A stretch of 64,000 nucleotides of DNA from Pseudo-nitzschia pungens (lineage: Eukaryota > Bacillariophyta > Bacillariophyceae > Bacillariales > Bacillariaceae): contig CM074762.1 of NCBI GenBank assembly GCA_037355855.1, positions 992,001 to 1,056,000 on the forward strand. Reading direction: 5' to 3'. Below the pieces are notes generated by a model. That model was not told the origin of the DNA, made no database searches, and worked only from the letters and a program-made list of their open reading frames with translations. The translations under genes and the position numbers were made by a program. This document shows positions 1 through 10,424 of the stretch, piece after piece (positions within the stretch are counted from its first letter, which is position 1; each line of letters begins with the position of its first letter).

Positions 1-305
1 AGAGGAACTCTGCGACAACCGGAAGAACCAATCACACGCGTTCAAAAGAATACTACGGTTGCCGCAGTAGGTAACGGAGGAAAACACAAGCTGCAGTTCT
101 GAAAGTCCCTTCTATTTGTATAATGATTATTCGTTGTTTTTGCTGTTGCTCTTCTTGCTTCGCAATTCGGTAGTCTACGGTACGCGAGTAATGGTCTATG
201 GGAGAAGTGTGTGGGTGGAGTTGCTGCGTGTGCATGCTCTTTGTGTGTTGTGCGGTTGCATCTGCATCAGCATCTGCATCTGCATATTAATTTGATTTTT
301 ATTTT
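1..305. other. 3' flank, no gene seen
   Basis: Downstream flank of the minus-strand YqgF-like gene. It is AT-richer than the gene and contains a run of CATCTG-like hexamers near 256-285. No coding region or RNA gene is supported. Confidence 0.5.
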
Positions 306-1709
306 TCAGTTGGATCGCATCAGGATCAGACTCTTTTTTTGTTTGGCCTGCGCTATGCTCTGCCGCAGCTTGGAGGGCGGCAAAGGTGCGGCCGCAGCGG
401 CAGCCGCAGACGCCGCCGACGTCGACCCCGAGGCAGACGCGGCTGCCGGCAACGACGAAAGCCGCGCATCGACCGGCGTCGCTCCGGAGTGTCGGTATCG
501 CATCGAACCGTTCTTGGTTTGTGCCGCGGGTTCTTCCTCGTTTCGGATGGAGGACGAAAAGGACGAAGTGGACGACGACCATCCCGATTGGGTTTGCGAT
601 TCGCACAGATCCGGCCAGTGCTCCCGACAGAAATCGTCCCATACCCCCAGGACCACGGTGAGCTCGTCCTCGTAGTACTGCTCCTTGGACGCAAAGTACC
701 GGGTGGGTTCGTTTTGTGGTTTCGCATGGGCTTCTTCGAGGTGGTCGCTGTTGTCATTGCTGCTGTAATCCGTATTGTTGGTGCTGGTGCTGGTGCAGCT
801 GTTGCTGTTATCACCGGAAAAAGCAGCCTGCTGCTCCCTCCTCCCGTACGAGGCGCACCGACCAAACGAGTCCACCACCTTGGAGGGATCCGATCGCTGG
901 AGGGTTTCGATGCGTCCGGCGTCCCAAAGGCAAAAGGGCCTCGACAAGAATCCTCCCTCGTGGTTCTTCCAGACCTCGTTGCTCCGTTCCACGAGCTGTT
1001 CGAGAGCATACACGACCCTCCCGCAGGCCGCACCCATGCGTCCCGTGTCGTGCTGGAGGGGCCAGTTCACAACGACCCCGCAGACCTGCAATGATTCGTT
1101 TCGATTCGATTCGTTTCGATTCCATTATTTGTTTTGTTTCGTGTCATATCATATCAATTCAACAACCAAAAGACCCGGTCAGCAAGGAACGGCAAGTCCA
1201 CCAGATTCCCTTCAGTCCCACAAGAATGCCCGTCATAAGCGTCCTCTTCCTCGGCCGCTCGGCTCAGCTCGATTCATTCAATAATTCAATCATTCATCAT
1301 TCATTGGTCCCGCCTTCGTTTCGGATTTCGTATCCTGTCCATGTCCTTTCCCGTCATCTCAAGTCACCGAATGCCATCTCATGCACGCACGCACGCACGG
1401 ACGTACCTTGTAGTCCTCCACAATTCCCGCAAACCGCTCCAGGCAATCGGCATCGATCGATCGGGCGATGCTCTTGCGCTCGCAAAAGCGCAGGGGTTCC
1501 AGCTCGAGGCAGGGCATCCCCAGGGACGGGTGGGAGGCCACCGCGATTCCCACCCGGTTCTTGTGGATGTTGAGGGCCAGGACGGTGTGGCCCAGATCTC
1601 GCTTCCAGTCCAGGATCGAGGCGACCCTGGACGGTTTGCTCAGCTTCCTCAGGAGCTGGGGATGCATGTCTACCGAGGCCAGCCAGGAATAGCGGCGGAC
1701 GACGAGCAT
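306..1709 (-). CDS. YqgF/RuvX-like RNase H-fold protein, two exons
   Basis: Model: exon 1 1709..1407, intron 1406..1086 (GTACGT...CAG, 321 nt), exon 2 1085..306, giving 360 residues. The join reads EDYK|VCGVVVNWPLQ with the frame kept. Exon 1 has the first strand of a YqgF fold (VLALNIHKNRVGIAVA, about residues 50-66) and exon 2 the VVVNWPL turn, matching the bacterial VGLPL segment, then an LWDAGRIET segment where bacteria have DERLST. Bacterial members are RNase H-like nucleases that help process rRNA ends. Here the usual first-strand Asp is Asn and DER is altered, so the nuclease function is doubtful. The tail from about residue 200 is Ser/Asn/Ala-rich. The 1709 ATG is the most upstream one in frame; the basic N-terminus could be an organelle presequence (inference). 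Confidence 0.75.
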
Positions 1710-4054
1710 GTAGAATGGATGGAATAGGAGAACGAACAACGAGCAAATTGTGTTCGATCAACGATCTGCTCTTTGCTCCGAACCAAACTTTGCGCTTTGT
1801 TGCTGCGATGTGATATGGTGGGAAGGCACGCAGTTGGGAACGATTCCTTTCGTATCGTTTCTCTTCCTTTCCTTTCGATTCGACAATCCAAAGCCCGTCA
1901 ATCAATGAAGAGTACCACTATTATTGGTGACACACACTTCTTTGTGTCACTCGGAAGAAAACAAGAGTCCATAGAGAGTTTCAGGGAGAGTGCTTGTAAG
2001 TAGTTGCGTACCCTTAATGACTGTGTACGGTTCAAGTTGGAAGGCTGGTTAGAGTCACAAGACCTATAATAACAAGGCTCCGGGAACAGGGTTTCTGTGC
2101 CTCCTTATTTGGAAGCTCTAGGCGGTGGTGCTGAATGCTGAATGCGTTCGATTTATTTTGTGAGGGAAACCTGAGTTTTATCACTCACAATATATATCGT
2201 TTCCCTGTAATCACCGTAGAAGTCCACGAGACAAGAGAGCCTCGCCAATCGTCGCGAGAGAAACAACACAACATGCACGCAACGCAACGCAACGAAAAAA
2301 TGGAACGGAATAGAAACCTCAAAACTGCTTCCTGTTTTTCGCATCACCTTTTGGACGTTCGGGTTCTGCGAATCAAAACGCTCCAAATAAGTTACTGTTG
2401 ATTGAATATCACGTTGTTTGTGTTTGACTGGATGGCAAATTTTTTAATCTTACTGCTCCTACCAGTAGAAACTTACCTTACGCGCACTGGTACAAGCAAG
2501 TAGTTGTCCATACTCAATACCTACCGAAATGACTTTTTCAAAAACGGTATCACCGTACAACTTCTGTACAATCCTTAGTACCGTACTCACCACGGAGTAC
2601 CGCATCGACGATGGAGTGTTCCTTCGGTTTTGTTGGGCCGGATGGAATGGGTGTGATTGATGATTGATTGTGATTGATGATTCATTCATATTCATTCATT
2701 CCTATTTTTTTGCGTATCGGAGCGGTGATTGATTGGTCTCTTGCGTGTCATCGGCACGTGGGATTGGTTAGGCCCTAACGTCACGGTTTCAAGAGTTTTT
2801 TCGCCTCAACACGTGTTTTTTGAGCATGCTTCGTCACGGACGCCGCGTTCGAAAATAATACTAATGCCGCGGTAGGAATTACAGTTCCACGTAACAACTT
2901 CATACGAAGTACGTATTCAATACCCTAAAATTGTAGTTCGTGCTTGCAACCATCGCTTCACGTCATGGAGACACCTACCGTAAGGTTACTACTAATTCGT
3001 AAGATCTTACTCGTACCTGGTATTTCTACATTATCGCATTCCGTACGGTTCGATGGGTAATTTTACAAGTACGAGTACGCGCCACCAGAGAACCACGACC
3101 ATCTACAATCCCAAACTCCCGATTGGTGGATATCGTGATTGGATGGATTGAAGCTAGCATTCATGATGTTGTGATTTTGTGATGGATTTCCATCACCGCG
3201 AAATAAGAAACAACAGAGTTCGGACGAACCGAGTGGACTACTTGAACAAATTATTGTTTAACAATACCTTACTGATATTACTGATACTGCGACAGCGACG
3301 AATGCCATCAACGACTACAAGAAGTAAGTTACTGGTACCAACATCGTGTATCGTTGTTACACGGGTACCGGTAGCATTACAAGAAACGTGCTTGTACTCC
3401 TGGTTTAAGGTATCCAATATTCAAACTTTGCATCAAGAACGATCAACGCACATCCTCATACATCATATTATTATGGTGTACGGTGTACCGTTGCAGTTCG
3501 CCAAAAAGCAGTATTCTCCTTTGTTTGTTCTTTGGTGATCGCCAACTTCAACGCGATTGACACCAAAACATCAAAGAATCGCATTGCAGGGTAAGCCTTA
3601 CCCGTACTGGTATGGCATGGCACGGCATGGCATGGCATGACATGGCATCGAATCAAAATCCCATCGGATCGCATCACAACATCAATCAATCAATCAATCG
3701 AATCGATCAATCAATCAAATCAGAGATCGGTACGGTGTACGGTACCCATACTGGTACTGGTACCCTATTTGTACCCGTTGCGCACGGAAGAACCAATCCA
3801 CTCGAGACAATAATCTGTCCACCGATGCTATAGCCCCCCCTCATCCGAAATCGCAATCGTAAGAATAAATAATAATACGGTGCCCGAACCATTGTCTGTC
3901 CCGTCCACGCCGGGATTGATTCGCCGACCGAAACCCGGTCACCGCTGGGGGAACAAAAGACCAGCAAAGAATCGGTTGTCCCTCCCCCGGACCATGCGAG
4001 GGTAGGTTTCGGAGCAGAGAAAAGCGGAGCGGAGCAAGCGAAATCAAGCCGAAG
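1710..4054. other. Intergenic, no gene seen
   Basis: About 2.3 kb between divergent genes. It has many short motifs of the GTACGG/CCGTAC and TACGAGTA type (for example 2935-3075 and 3720-3765), TGATTGAT/ATTCATTC runs near 2645-2700, and ATCAATCA and ATGGCATGGC runs near 3612-3720. The short open frames lack codon bias or recognisable domains. Promoters of both flanking genes presumably lie here. Confidence 0.5.
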
Positions 4055-5914
4055 ATGAGATGGCGTCGGCGACAACAGCATCGACATCGACATCGACAAC
4101 GAACAACAACGCTTGCTGTTCTCGTGGTGCTGTGCGGATTCGCTCGGACAACGTCGTCGCGAGGTGGTCCTTGGCCCGCGTCTGCTTTCGCACCGAAACG
4201 GTTGCGGTTTCATTTCCAGTTCTTCCGGGGGCAAACCGCAGCCCGGGAAAGGCTCTATCGTTGTCGCGGAGATTGCAATGACTTTCGGAAGGACTCCGAA
4301 GCAACATCAACACCAACATCAATATTAGCAACACAACCCACTGCTGAGAATAACAATGGCAGTGGCAGAAACAAACGCAGAACCCAAAAGAACAACCGAA
4401 GCGGTCTCGATCGGAGGTCCGTCCTGATTTCGGTGGCGGGTCTGGTGACGGCGGCTCCGTGTGGTGGTGGTGGTGGTGGTGGTGGTTGGGTGATCACAAC
4501 GGGAGATACAGCTTCGGGCCTACAACGAGGCCTCCCCTCTGTGGCAATGGCACCGGCGTCGGCGGCCACTCGGGATTCGGATGTAAAAGGCCCACGGCTT
4601 TCCGATGCCGTGGTACGATCCCTCGTCTACGAGCGCGTCCTCGGAGCCGGTAGCTACAAGACCGTCTATCTGGTGTCGGCAATCGTGCCCCTTGACAACG
4701 ACAAGGACAGCAGCAGCGACAACAACGACAACAACAAAAATGCCAATGACAGGAGCGCGAAACCCGTCCGGTACGCCATGGCCGTCGAGCGCCTGCGCAC
4801 CAAGAAGGACGTCAAGAACGCGGTCAACGGCGTGAAAATCCCCGACCGGATTCGGGAGACCCTCTCGGATCCGGAAAGCGACGGAGCCCTCTTCGAAACG
4901 ATCGTCGACTGGTGGTTCCAGCCAACCAACGTCCGAGACTTTGGAGAGGGGAACCCCGTTTTTTCGTTGGAAGGAGGCGGCAGCGGCAGCACGATTCGGA
5001 GGCGCACCCGTTCCGAGCCGCCCAAGAATTTTGCGGGATCCGTGTGGATGGTCTCCCTCAAACCGGTGTACGAGATCGATCTGAAGCGGTTTGTCCTCCG
5101 AGCGGCTCCCGGACGGTTTCCGGTCGGGACCGCGCGCGGTTTCGAATCCCAATCCGAATCCCAATCCGATTCCAGCAAGATTCGGCGTGCTCAACGCCTC
5201 GACGCCTTTGATGGGTACTGGACGGAAGAGGCGCTGTTGCGGTTTGCGGCCGAGCTCCTCCACGCCGGGGCACTGATGCACGAGGCCGGGTTTGTCCACC
5301 GGGACATCAAGCCAAAAAATATCATGATCGATCTCGTGGAGGAAACCGAACACGACACCGAAAGCGGAACCGCGGGAAGCCGACGACCACAACGGCGACG
5401 ACCGGTGATTATTGATTACGGCTTTGCGGAAGCGGCGAGTCCCACGGTGTTGTCGTCGCCACAAAACGATAGAAGAACCGATCTGTGCGTTGTGCGCCCG
5501 GGGCAGCTCAAGGGGGAGGCGGACTACGTCCTCGCGGAGGATCTGGCGAACTACCGGGGCTGCCAGCGGGGGGACGCCTACGCCATGGGAAAAACCATCT
5601 ACGAATTTGTCTTTGGGTCCGAAGAACTGCTCCTGGCGAACAACAAGGACGTCAAAATTTCGGTGGAGGCCGCCGAGGCCAACAACCAGGCCTTTTACCG
5701 GCTGCTCTCGGAAGAAGCCGCCGCTACGGAACGCATTCAGAGCCGGTTTCCACTGTCGAGGGATGCGGCCGATTGCCTCCTGAAGATCGTGATGGGATTG
5801 TGCGGCAGCGGAAGCAGCAGCGGCAACAGCTACAGCGACAGCGACAGCCATCGCGGACCCGAGACCCTTGCCGAAGCGGAGGCATTTCTCTCGGACTTTT
5901 GCGCGTCGCGCTAA
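4055..5914 (+). CDS. Plastid-targeted protein kinase-like protein
   Basis: 619 residues, single exon, ATG at 4055. The N-terminus is a basic stretch, a hydrophobic core (TLAVLVVLCGF, about 20-30), then ASAFAP near residue 43: the bipartite signal used by diatoms for import into the four-membrane plastid. A Gly run lies near 136-145. The kinase-like fold follows: glycine loop VLGAGSYKTVYLV (about 192-204), HRDIKPKN catalytic loop (about 414-421), IIDYGFAE magnesium loop (about 450-457, DYG for DFG) and a YAMGKTIYEF C-lobe helix. The expected VAIK lysine appears as Glu in YAMAVERL, so it may be an atypical kinase or use another lysine. Substrates are unknown. Several charged or Asn-rich insertions sit between motifs. 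The 513-residue open frame on the opposite strand is a shadow. Confidence 0.85.
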   Translation: MRWRRRQQHRHRHRQRTTTLAVLVVLCGFARTTSSRGGPWPASAFAPKRLRFHFQFFRGQTAARERLYRCRGDCNDFRKDSEATSTPTSILATQPTAENNNGSGRNKRRTQKNNRSGLDRRSVLISVAGLVTAAPCGGGGGGGGWVITTGDTASGLQRGLPSVAMAPASAATRDSDVKGPRLSDAVVRSLVYERVLGAGSYKTVYLVSAIVPLDNDKDSSSDNNDNNKNANDRSAKPVRYAMAVERLRTKKDVKNAVNGVKIPDRIRETLSDPESDGALFETIVDWWFQPTNVRDFGEGNPVFSLEGGGSGSTIRRRTRSEPPKNFAGSVWMVSLKPVYEIDLKRFVLRAAPGRFPVGTARGFESQSESQSDSSKIRRAQRLDAFDGYWTEEALLRFAAELLHAGALMHEAGFVHRDIKPKNIMIDLVEETEHDTESGTAGSRRPQRRRPVIIDYGFAEAASPTVLSSPQNDRRTDLCVVRPGQLKGEADYVLAEDLANYRGCQRGDAYAMGKTIYEFVFGSEELLLANNKDVKISVEAAEANNQAFYRLLSEEAAATERIQSRFPLSRDAADCLLKIVMGLCGSGSSSGNSYSDSDSHRGPETLAEAEAFLSDFCASR

Positions 5915-6256
5915 CAGCCCTTTGTGCCTCGCTGCGTAGAAGGACGTCATAATCGTCGGTTTGACATCACAAAAAACGTTGCAACTGTTCTTTAGTTTTT
6001 TCACTGCTACGCGTAACGTATCCACTTGCGGAAAGATTTTTAAAATGATCCAATCTAGCAAAAGAATCCGTTTGAATGGAAAGAGTCAATCCGGCTTTTC
6101 CGAGTCGGGACCGTCTCGTTTTGTTTCAATGAGTTGCCGGGCAGTGGATCCCGCCCCGTGGAACAACTACTCCTGTCTTCATGGTGACTAGACTCTCGTC
6201 AACGCATCAGCGACAAAGTCGTGCGAGAGAAAAGTCCCTTGCGGATGTGTTTTGTT
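5915..6256. other. Short intergenic gap
   Basis: About 340 nt between the kinase gene and the DUF4116 relic, which face each other. No coding signal is seen. It presumably holds the 3' end of the kinase transcript. Confidence 0.4.
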
Positions 6257-7168
6257 TCAACGCAGTCCGAACGCAGCCCGAACGGTACAAAAATCTCTTC
6301 TCTTTACTGCAGCGGATGCAACCGTAAGGGCAAGACCATTCTGCGTTACAGCAGTGAGCACAAAATGATCATTGTTCTTCAATTCATCCGACGCAAATTT
6401 CAAGGCCCATCCATTCCGGAATTCAGTAGCTAGCATGACCTGCTCATCGTTCTGCAATGCATTTATCCAATCATTCGACGCCTAATTCAGATCAAGGGGA
6501 TTCTGATTTTTAGCAGCTAGCAGGACCTGCTTATCGTTCTTTATGGCGGCAGATACCTTTCCCACACTTCCCATGACAAGGCCATTCTGCTCTACAGCAG
6601 CTATAATGAACTGCTTGTTTTTCGTCCATCACCACGGTGCAAATTAACCAAGGCCGAGGCATTCTGTCCCACAGCAGCAAGAAAAAAAGTGCGGATTGTT
6701 CTTCAATTCGATCGATGCAAGTCTTGGGTGCTTCACATTGTGTCTTGCAGCGGTGAGAACACTCTGCGGGTTGTTCCTATTACCAATAGATGCAAAGTTT
6801 AGGGTCACGCCAGAAGAAATCACAGCAGCTAGCACAACCTGCACATTGTTCTTCAATTTCACCGACGCATGATTCAAGGCCCAGCCATTCTTTCTGACGG
6901 TAGCAAGCGCGATTCTCTGCATTGTTCTTCATGTCATCAGATGCAAAATCCAATGCATGGCCATTCTTTCTGACGGTAGCAAGAACGACATCCTTGTCGT
7001 TGTTCGTGTCGTTGGATCCATCTCTCAAGGCACGGCCATTCTATTCTGTCTCACAGCAGCAAGAACGACGTCCTTGTCGTTGTTCATGTCGTTGGATGCA
7101 TCTCTCGAGGCACGGCCATTCTGCATTACTGCATCTAGTACGACATCTTTTTTGGTTGGCCCGGTCAT
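6257..7168 (-). pseudogene. Decayed DUF4116-repeat gene
   Basis: Reading the minus strand from an ATG at 7168 gives successive copies of a roughly 25-residue motif, VVLAAVRQNG-A---AS---KN, the signature of DUF4116 repeats; good copies include VVLATVRKNGHALDFAS and IALATVRKNGWALNHAS. The frame breaks several times: a 5-bp tandem duplication (AGAAT on the minus strand, near 7038-7047) shifts it after the second copy, another shift lies near 6920, and an in-frame stop near 6490 sits between two recognisable copies. About ten degenerate copies can be followed to 6257. The function of DUF4116 proteins is not established. Multiple independent breaks make a pseudogene much more likely than unrecognised introns. 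Confidence 0.75.
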
Positions 7169-7587
7169 TGTGAGTTGCTGCGGTTATTGCATCGTCCCAT
7201 CATTAGAGTGGTATCGATCGATTCGATCCGTCGGAGTGCGACCGCTTCCGGGTCGCTCTTTCGATGTTCCGACGAGACGGCAACGGTGGAAACAAACGAG
7301 CGGAAGTGGTAGCGACGAACGAAGGCCGGGCCTGCCAAACGACGGGACTAGCAGCTCCGGAAACAAACGATTCGAGGACAAAGCCGTGGATGTCTTCCGA
7401 CCGCCGAGGTTTAACTGCGCTCGATGGAAGATTCGCGGGGGGTGGGGGTCGGGGGTCGGAGCGAAAAGCGATGCGAGAAGGAAGAGAGCGGAACAGAAGC
7501 AAAAAAGGAAGTGATCCGGGGATCCAATCCGCGATTGGTTTGATCAACTGCTAGTGGTGAGCTGGCTGGCGCGAAAGCCGCTGTCTC

Positions 7588-7618
<31 letters not shown>

Positions 7619-7905
7619 GGGGAGCTACCGCAAAGAAATCCAAAACGAAGGCAGTCATTATTTGCATCATTCGAAATGACGAATGGTGGCGGTTCACCGC
7701 TGCTTCGAGGAGGTACCGGCGGGAAGAGGGAGGCTTGCGCAAGAAGCTCTTCGGGCGGCCTCTCCGAGGTGATCAAGAAGGGAGGTGTGCAAGGCAAACC
7801 GCCGGGACCCGGAAGGACCACCGTCACGGAGGCATTCGTTGCGATAGATTCTCAAAGGTAGTATTATTCGGAAAAAATGGTAAAGGACCGACGATGACAA
7901 GCGGT
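7169..7905. other. No gene seen; ATG/CAT microsatellite
   Basis: Gene-free stretch between the DUF4116 relic and the minisatellite. A run of about nine GAT/ATG triplets at 7588-7615 creates poly-Met, poly-Ile and poly-His frames. The open frames crossing it depend on the repeat and match no family I know. Confidence 0.45.
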
Positions 7906-8330
7906 GCAGCCCAGCGATACAGACAGCCCAGCGATACAGACAGCCCAGCGATACAGACAGCCCAGCGATACAGACAGCCCAGCGATACAGACAGCCCAGC
8001 GATACAGACAGCCCAGCGATACAGACAGCCCAGCGATACAGTCGCTGACAGCCCAGCGATACAGTCGCTGACAGCCCAGCGATACAGACAGCACAGCGAT
8101 ACAGACAGCACAGCGATACAGACAGCACAGCGATACAGACAGCACAGCGATACAGACAGTCCAGCGATACAGACAGCCCAGCGATACAGACAGCCCAGCG
8201 ACGCAGCACAGCGATACAGACAGCCCAGCGATACAGACAGCACAGCGATACAGACAGCACAGCGATACAGACAGCACAGCGATACAGACAGCACAGCGAC
8301 GCAGCCCAGCGACGCAGCACAGCGGTTGCT
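7906..8330. repeat. 17-bp minisatellite, about 24 units
   Basis: Tandem array with unit CCCAGCGATACAGACAG. I count 24 units. Variants come in blocks: CCC units first, then two 23-bp units with an added TCGCTG-type insert (8041-8085), then CAC units, and three shortened units ending GACGC (near 8200 and 8300). Block structure suggests local copying of variants. Because 17 is not a multiple of three, an array without stops stays open in several frames; the long Cys/Leu/Val-rich open frames here are artefacts of the repeat. Confidence 0.95.
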
Positions 8331-9329
8331 GGGGGAACGACGACATCCGAGAATAGGTAGTGTAGTAGTGTGAGCCGGTCGGGCGGTGCTTCGCGGCCCG
8401 CACCTGCTCTTGTTTGGGTACCTACCGTACCATCGGCCAAGAATCCATTGTGTACGGTAGTTGTGTGTTGCAAAACCGAGTTTGAATCGATGGATTCGTT
8501 TGTTTCTTCGTGTTTTGTCATCATTGATGCTATTAAAATAGCAGTTGTACTATAATAATGCCAGCAACAGCAGCGGCAGCGGCAGCAGGAAATGAAAAGT
8601 GTATTTTTCAAGTCAAAATAGTAATGATAATGTTGAATAGTACAGTACACTTGTTGCCTCCGTGGATGGTGCTGCCGACGAAATCTCTCTCGAGGATCTC
8701 CTCAACAACCAAGGAATATTCCAAGTGTGTGATTCGCATGGGACGGGATGGGATGGGACGGGATGCGATGCAATGCACGCCTCCATTCCCATGTTGCCGC
8801 GGTGGAACACCCGTGTAGTATCCACAAGGGCCGACTGCGTGTGTATGTGTGTGTGTGTGTATGCGTGTGTGCGCATGTGCGTGTGCGAGTCTGCGGTGTG
8901 TTGATTGAATCCACCAACCAGCTCGAATTGTCGACTCGAAACAAACAAACAAACAAACAAACCAACGAGCGAGAGCGAGACCGCGAAACGTTGCTTGCCG
9001 GAGCGGTGTCGGGGACGGCAAACGCGGCCGCACCGAAGAATGAATGAATCGTCTCCGCTTCCTACTACGGTACTAGTTTGCGCACTCGTTGCGGTTCGCG
9101 AATTTGGTGCGTCGGGAATCATTCGAGTCCGCCGTTCGTTCCGTGACGGGCGTAAGTTATCACAACCACAAAAGCAGTCGGAGCGGCAACACAATGAGTG
9201 GCAACCCCCGCGCCACTAGTAGCAGTATCAACAGCATCAATACCAATACCAATACCAATTCCAATTCCAACACCAAACAGCAAACCCCCCAACCAGCAAA
9301 CCCCCCAACCAGCACTCTCCGATCATTCG
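8331..9329. other. No gene seen; GT and AAAC microsatellites
   Basis: About 1 kb without a supported gene. It has a GTGTGT tract with interruptions near 8838-8890, four or more AAAC units near 8938-8962, GGGATGGGAC repeats near 8740-8765 and a CAGCGG run near 8565-8588. Open frames on both strands depend on these repeats. Confidence 0.45.
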
Positions 9330-9720
9330 GCGTCGTTCGTCGCGGATTCGACAAGGGCTCGGACCGGAAAGTCTCGGGTGAGGAATCTCCGCGCCCCGAT
9401 CGTTTGTCGCGGCGCCGCCTCGACGACGAAGGGATCGCTCTCGAGCGAAGCGAAGACGACGCGTGCTTCGGGGCGCACCCGTTCCGGGACACCGCTTCCG
9501 TCACCGGACCCCTCCGATTTCCGAGCCGATCGGAGGCGCGCCCAAGGGCGCGGCCGTTCGTTTTGTTGGAACCTGTTTCTCCGGGAGGCGGAGGAATACC
9601 GCATTGCGGGGCGCAGCCGTTCTGTTGGACCGCGGCCGGGACCACCGATTCGTGGTTCCGGAAGATCTCGGGTGCGTGCTTCGGGGAGAGGTCGTCTCGT
9701 AAAACGGAAGACAGCACGTC
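9330..9720 (-). pseudogene. Second DUF4116 relic, GC-rich
   Basis: On the minus strand the segment reads ESVVPAAVQQNGCAPQCG, NGRALGRASDRLGNRRG and VTEAVSRNGCAPKHASSS, keeping the AAV-QNG-A---AS spacing of DUF4116 repeats. After the last copy the motif continues in a different frame (SLESDPFVVEAA), so there is at least one frameshift. No ATG or stop brackets a continuous gene. It is GC-richer than the relic at 6.3-7.2 kb and has diverged separately. Relic status is inferred from the repeat pattern; coding by chance is less likely but possible. Confidence 0.5.
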
Positions 9721-9747
9721 GTCGATCTCTGGGAGTGTTTCGTCGTT

Positions 9748-9832
9748 GTCGTTGTTATTGCCAGTGTCGTTGTCGTTGCCATTGCCATTGTTATTGCCAT
9801 TGCCATTGCCATTGCCATTGTTATTCTCGTTG
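9748..9832. repeat. ATTGCC/GTTATT microsatellite
   Basis: Hexanucleotide-like tract of ATTGCC, GTTATT and GTCGTT units, immediately upstream of the second DUF4116 relic as read on the minus strand. There it reads as an Asn/Asp/Gly-rich peptide, common in diatom proteins, so it may be part of the decayed gene. Confidence 0.7.
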
Positions 9833-9849
9833 TCACTGTTGAACGAACG

Positions 9850-10216
9850 GGACCAGGAGTCAGCCCTCCGTCACGGGGACGGAAGAAAAGGTATCTTTTC
9901 TGTATGAACGTACGTAAGGTTACTCGTACGTACGTACTGGTTTTCGCGTTTTCCAAATCGAAATCGACTGAGTCAGTCAAGTACGAGACGTCGGAAGTAA
10001 TTACCAGGGGGTACCAGTTACGAGTACTTACGTACGATCACGAGTATGAACATACCCTTAGAAACTACACTACTCGTACTTCGAAGTGAGTGCACGAAAT
10101 TCACGTACGGTAAGGTACGGTAGAATTCAACAGAGGCCGTAACACCAACCTGACACCAACCCACCAACAACGTTGATGTGGATGGAGATTTTTTTTAACT
10201 AGAAGTAGTATGCAAG
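9850..10216. other. Gene-free, GTAAGG/TACGAGTA-rich
   Basis: Dense in ACGTACGTAC, GTAAGGTAC and TACGAGTA-type motifs (for example 9908-9940, 10018-10080 and 10103-10125). No coding region is supported. Confidence 0.5.
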
Positions 10217-10424
10217 AAATAATAGTAATGATCTGCTGCGAACCGGCCTTCTTTTGATTGACACTTTTGACAGCGGCATCAAGGAATGAATCAATCGCTG
10301 GAAGTTTGCCTGACACCACCAAATAATAGTAATGATCTGCTGCGAACCGGCCTTCTTTTGATTGACACTTTTGACAGCGGCATCAAGGAATGAATCAATC
10401 GCTGGAAGTTTGCCTGACACCACC
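10217..10424. repeat. Perfect 104-bp tandem duplication
   Basis: Bases 10217-10320 and 10321-10424 are two head-to-tail copies of the same 104 bp, starting AAATAATAGTAATGATCTGC and ending TGACACCACC. No mismatches were found by eye, which points to a recent duplication or an assembly artefact. No coding function is apparent. Confidence 0.95.

Noticed and set aside
4520..6061. 513-codon minus-strand open frame
   Set aside because: Antisense shadow of the kinase-like gene, which has motifs and an import signal in the plus frame.
7906..8330. CRISPR-like array
   Set aside because: Units are contiguous with no unique spacers, and the genome is eukaryotic.
7694..8650. Long minus-strand open frame (318 codons) and others across the 17-bp repeat
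   Set aside because: They arise because a 17-bp repeat without stops stays open in several frames; composition is the repeat's only.
9089..9907. 272-codon plus-strand open frame
   Set aside because: Starts with Asn/Thr repeats and ends in Leu/Pro runs from the microsatellite; the opposite strand keeps DUF4116 motifs.
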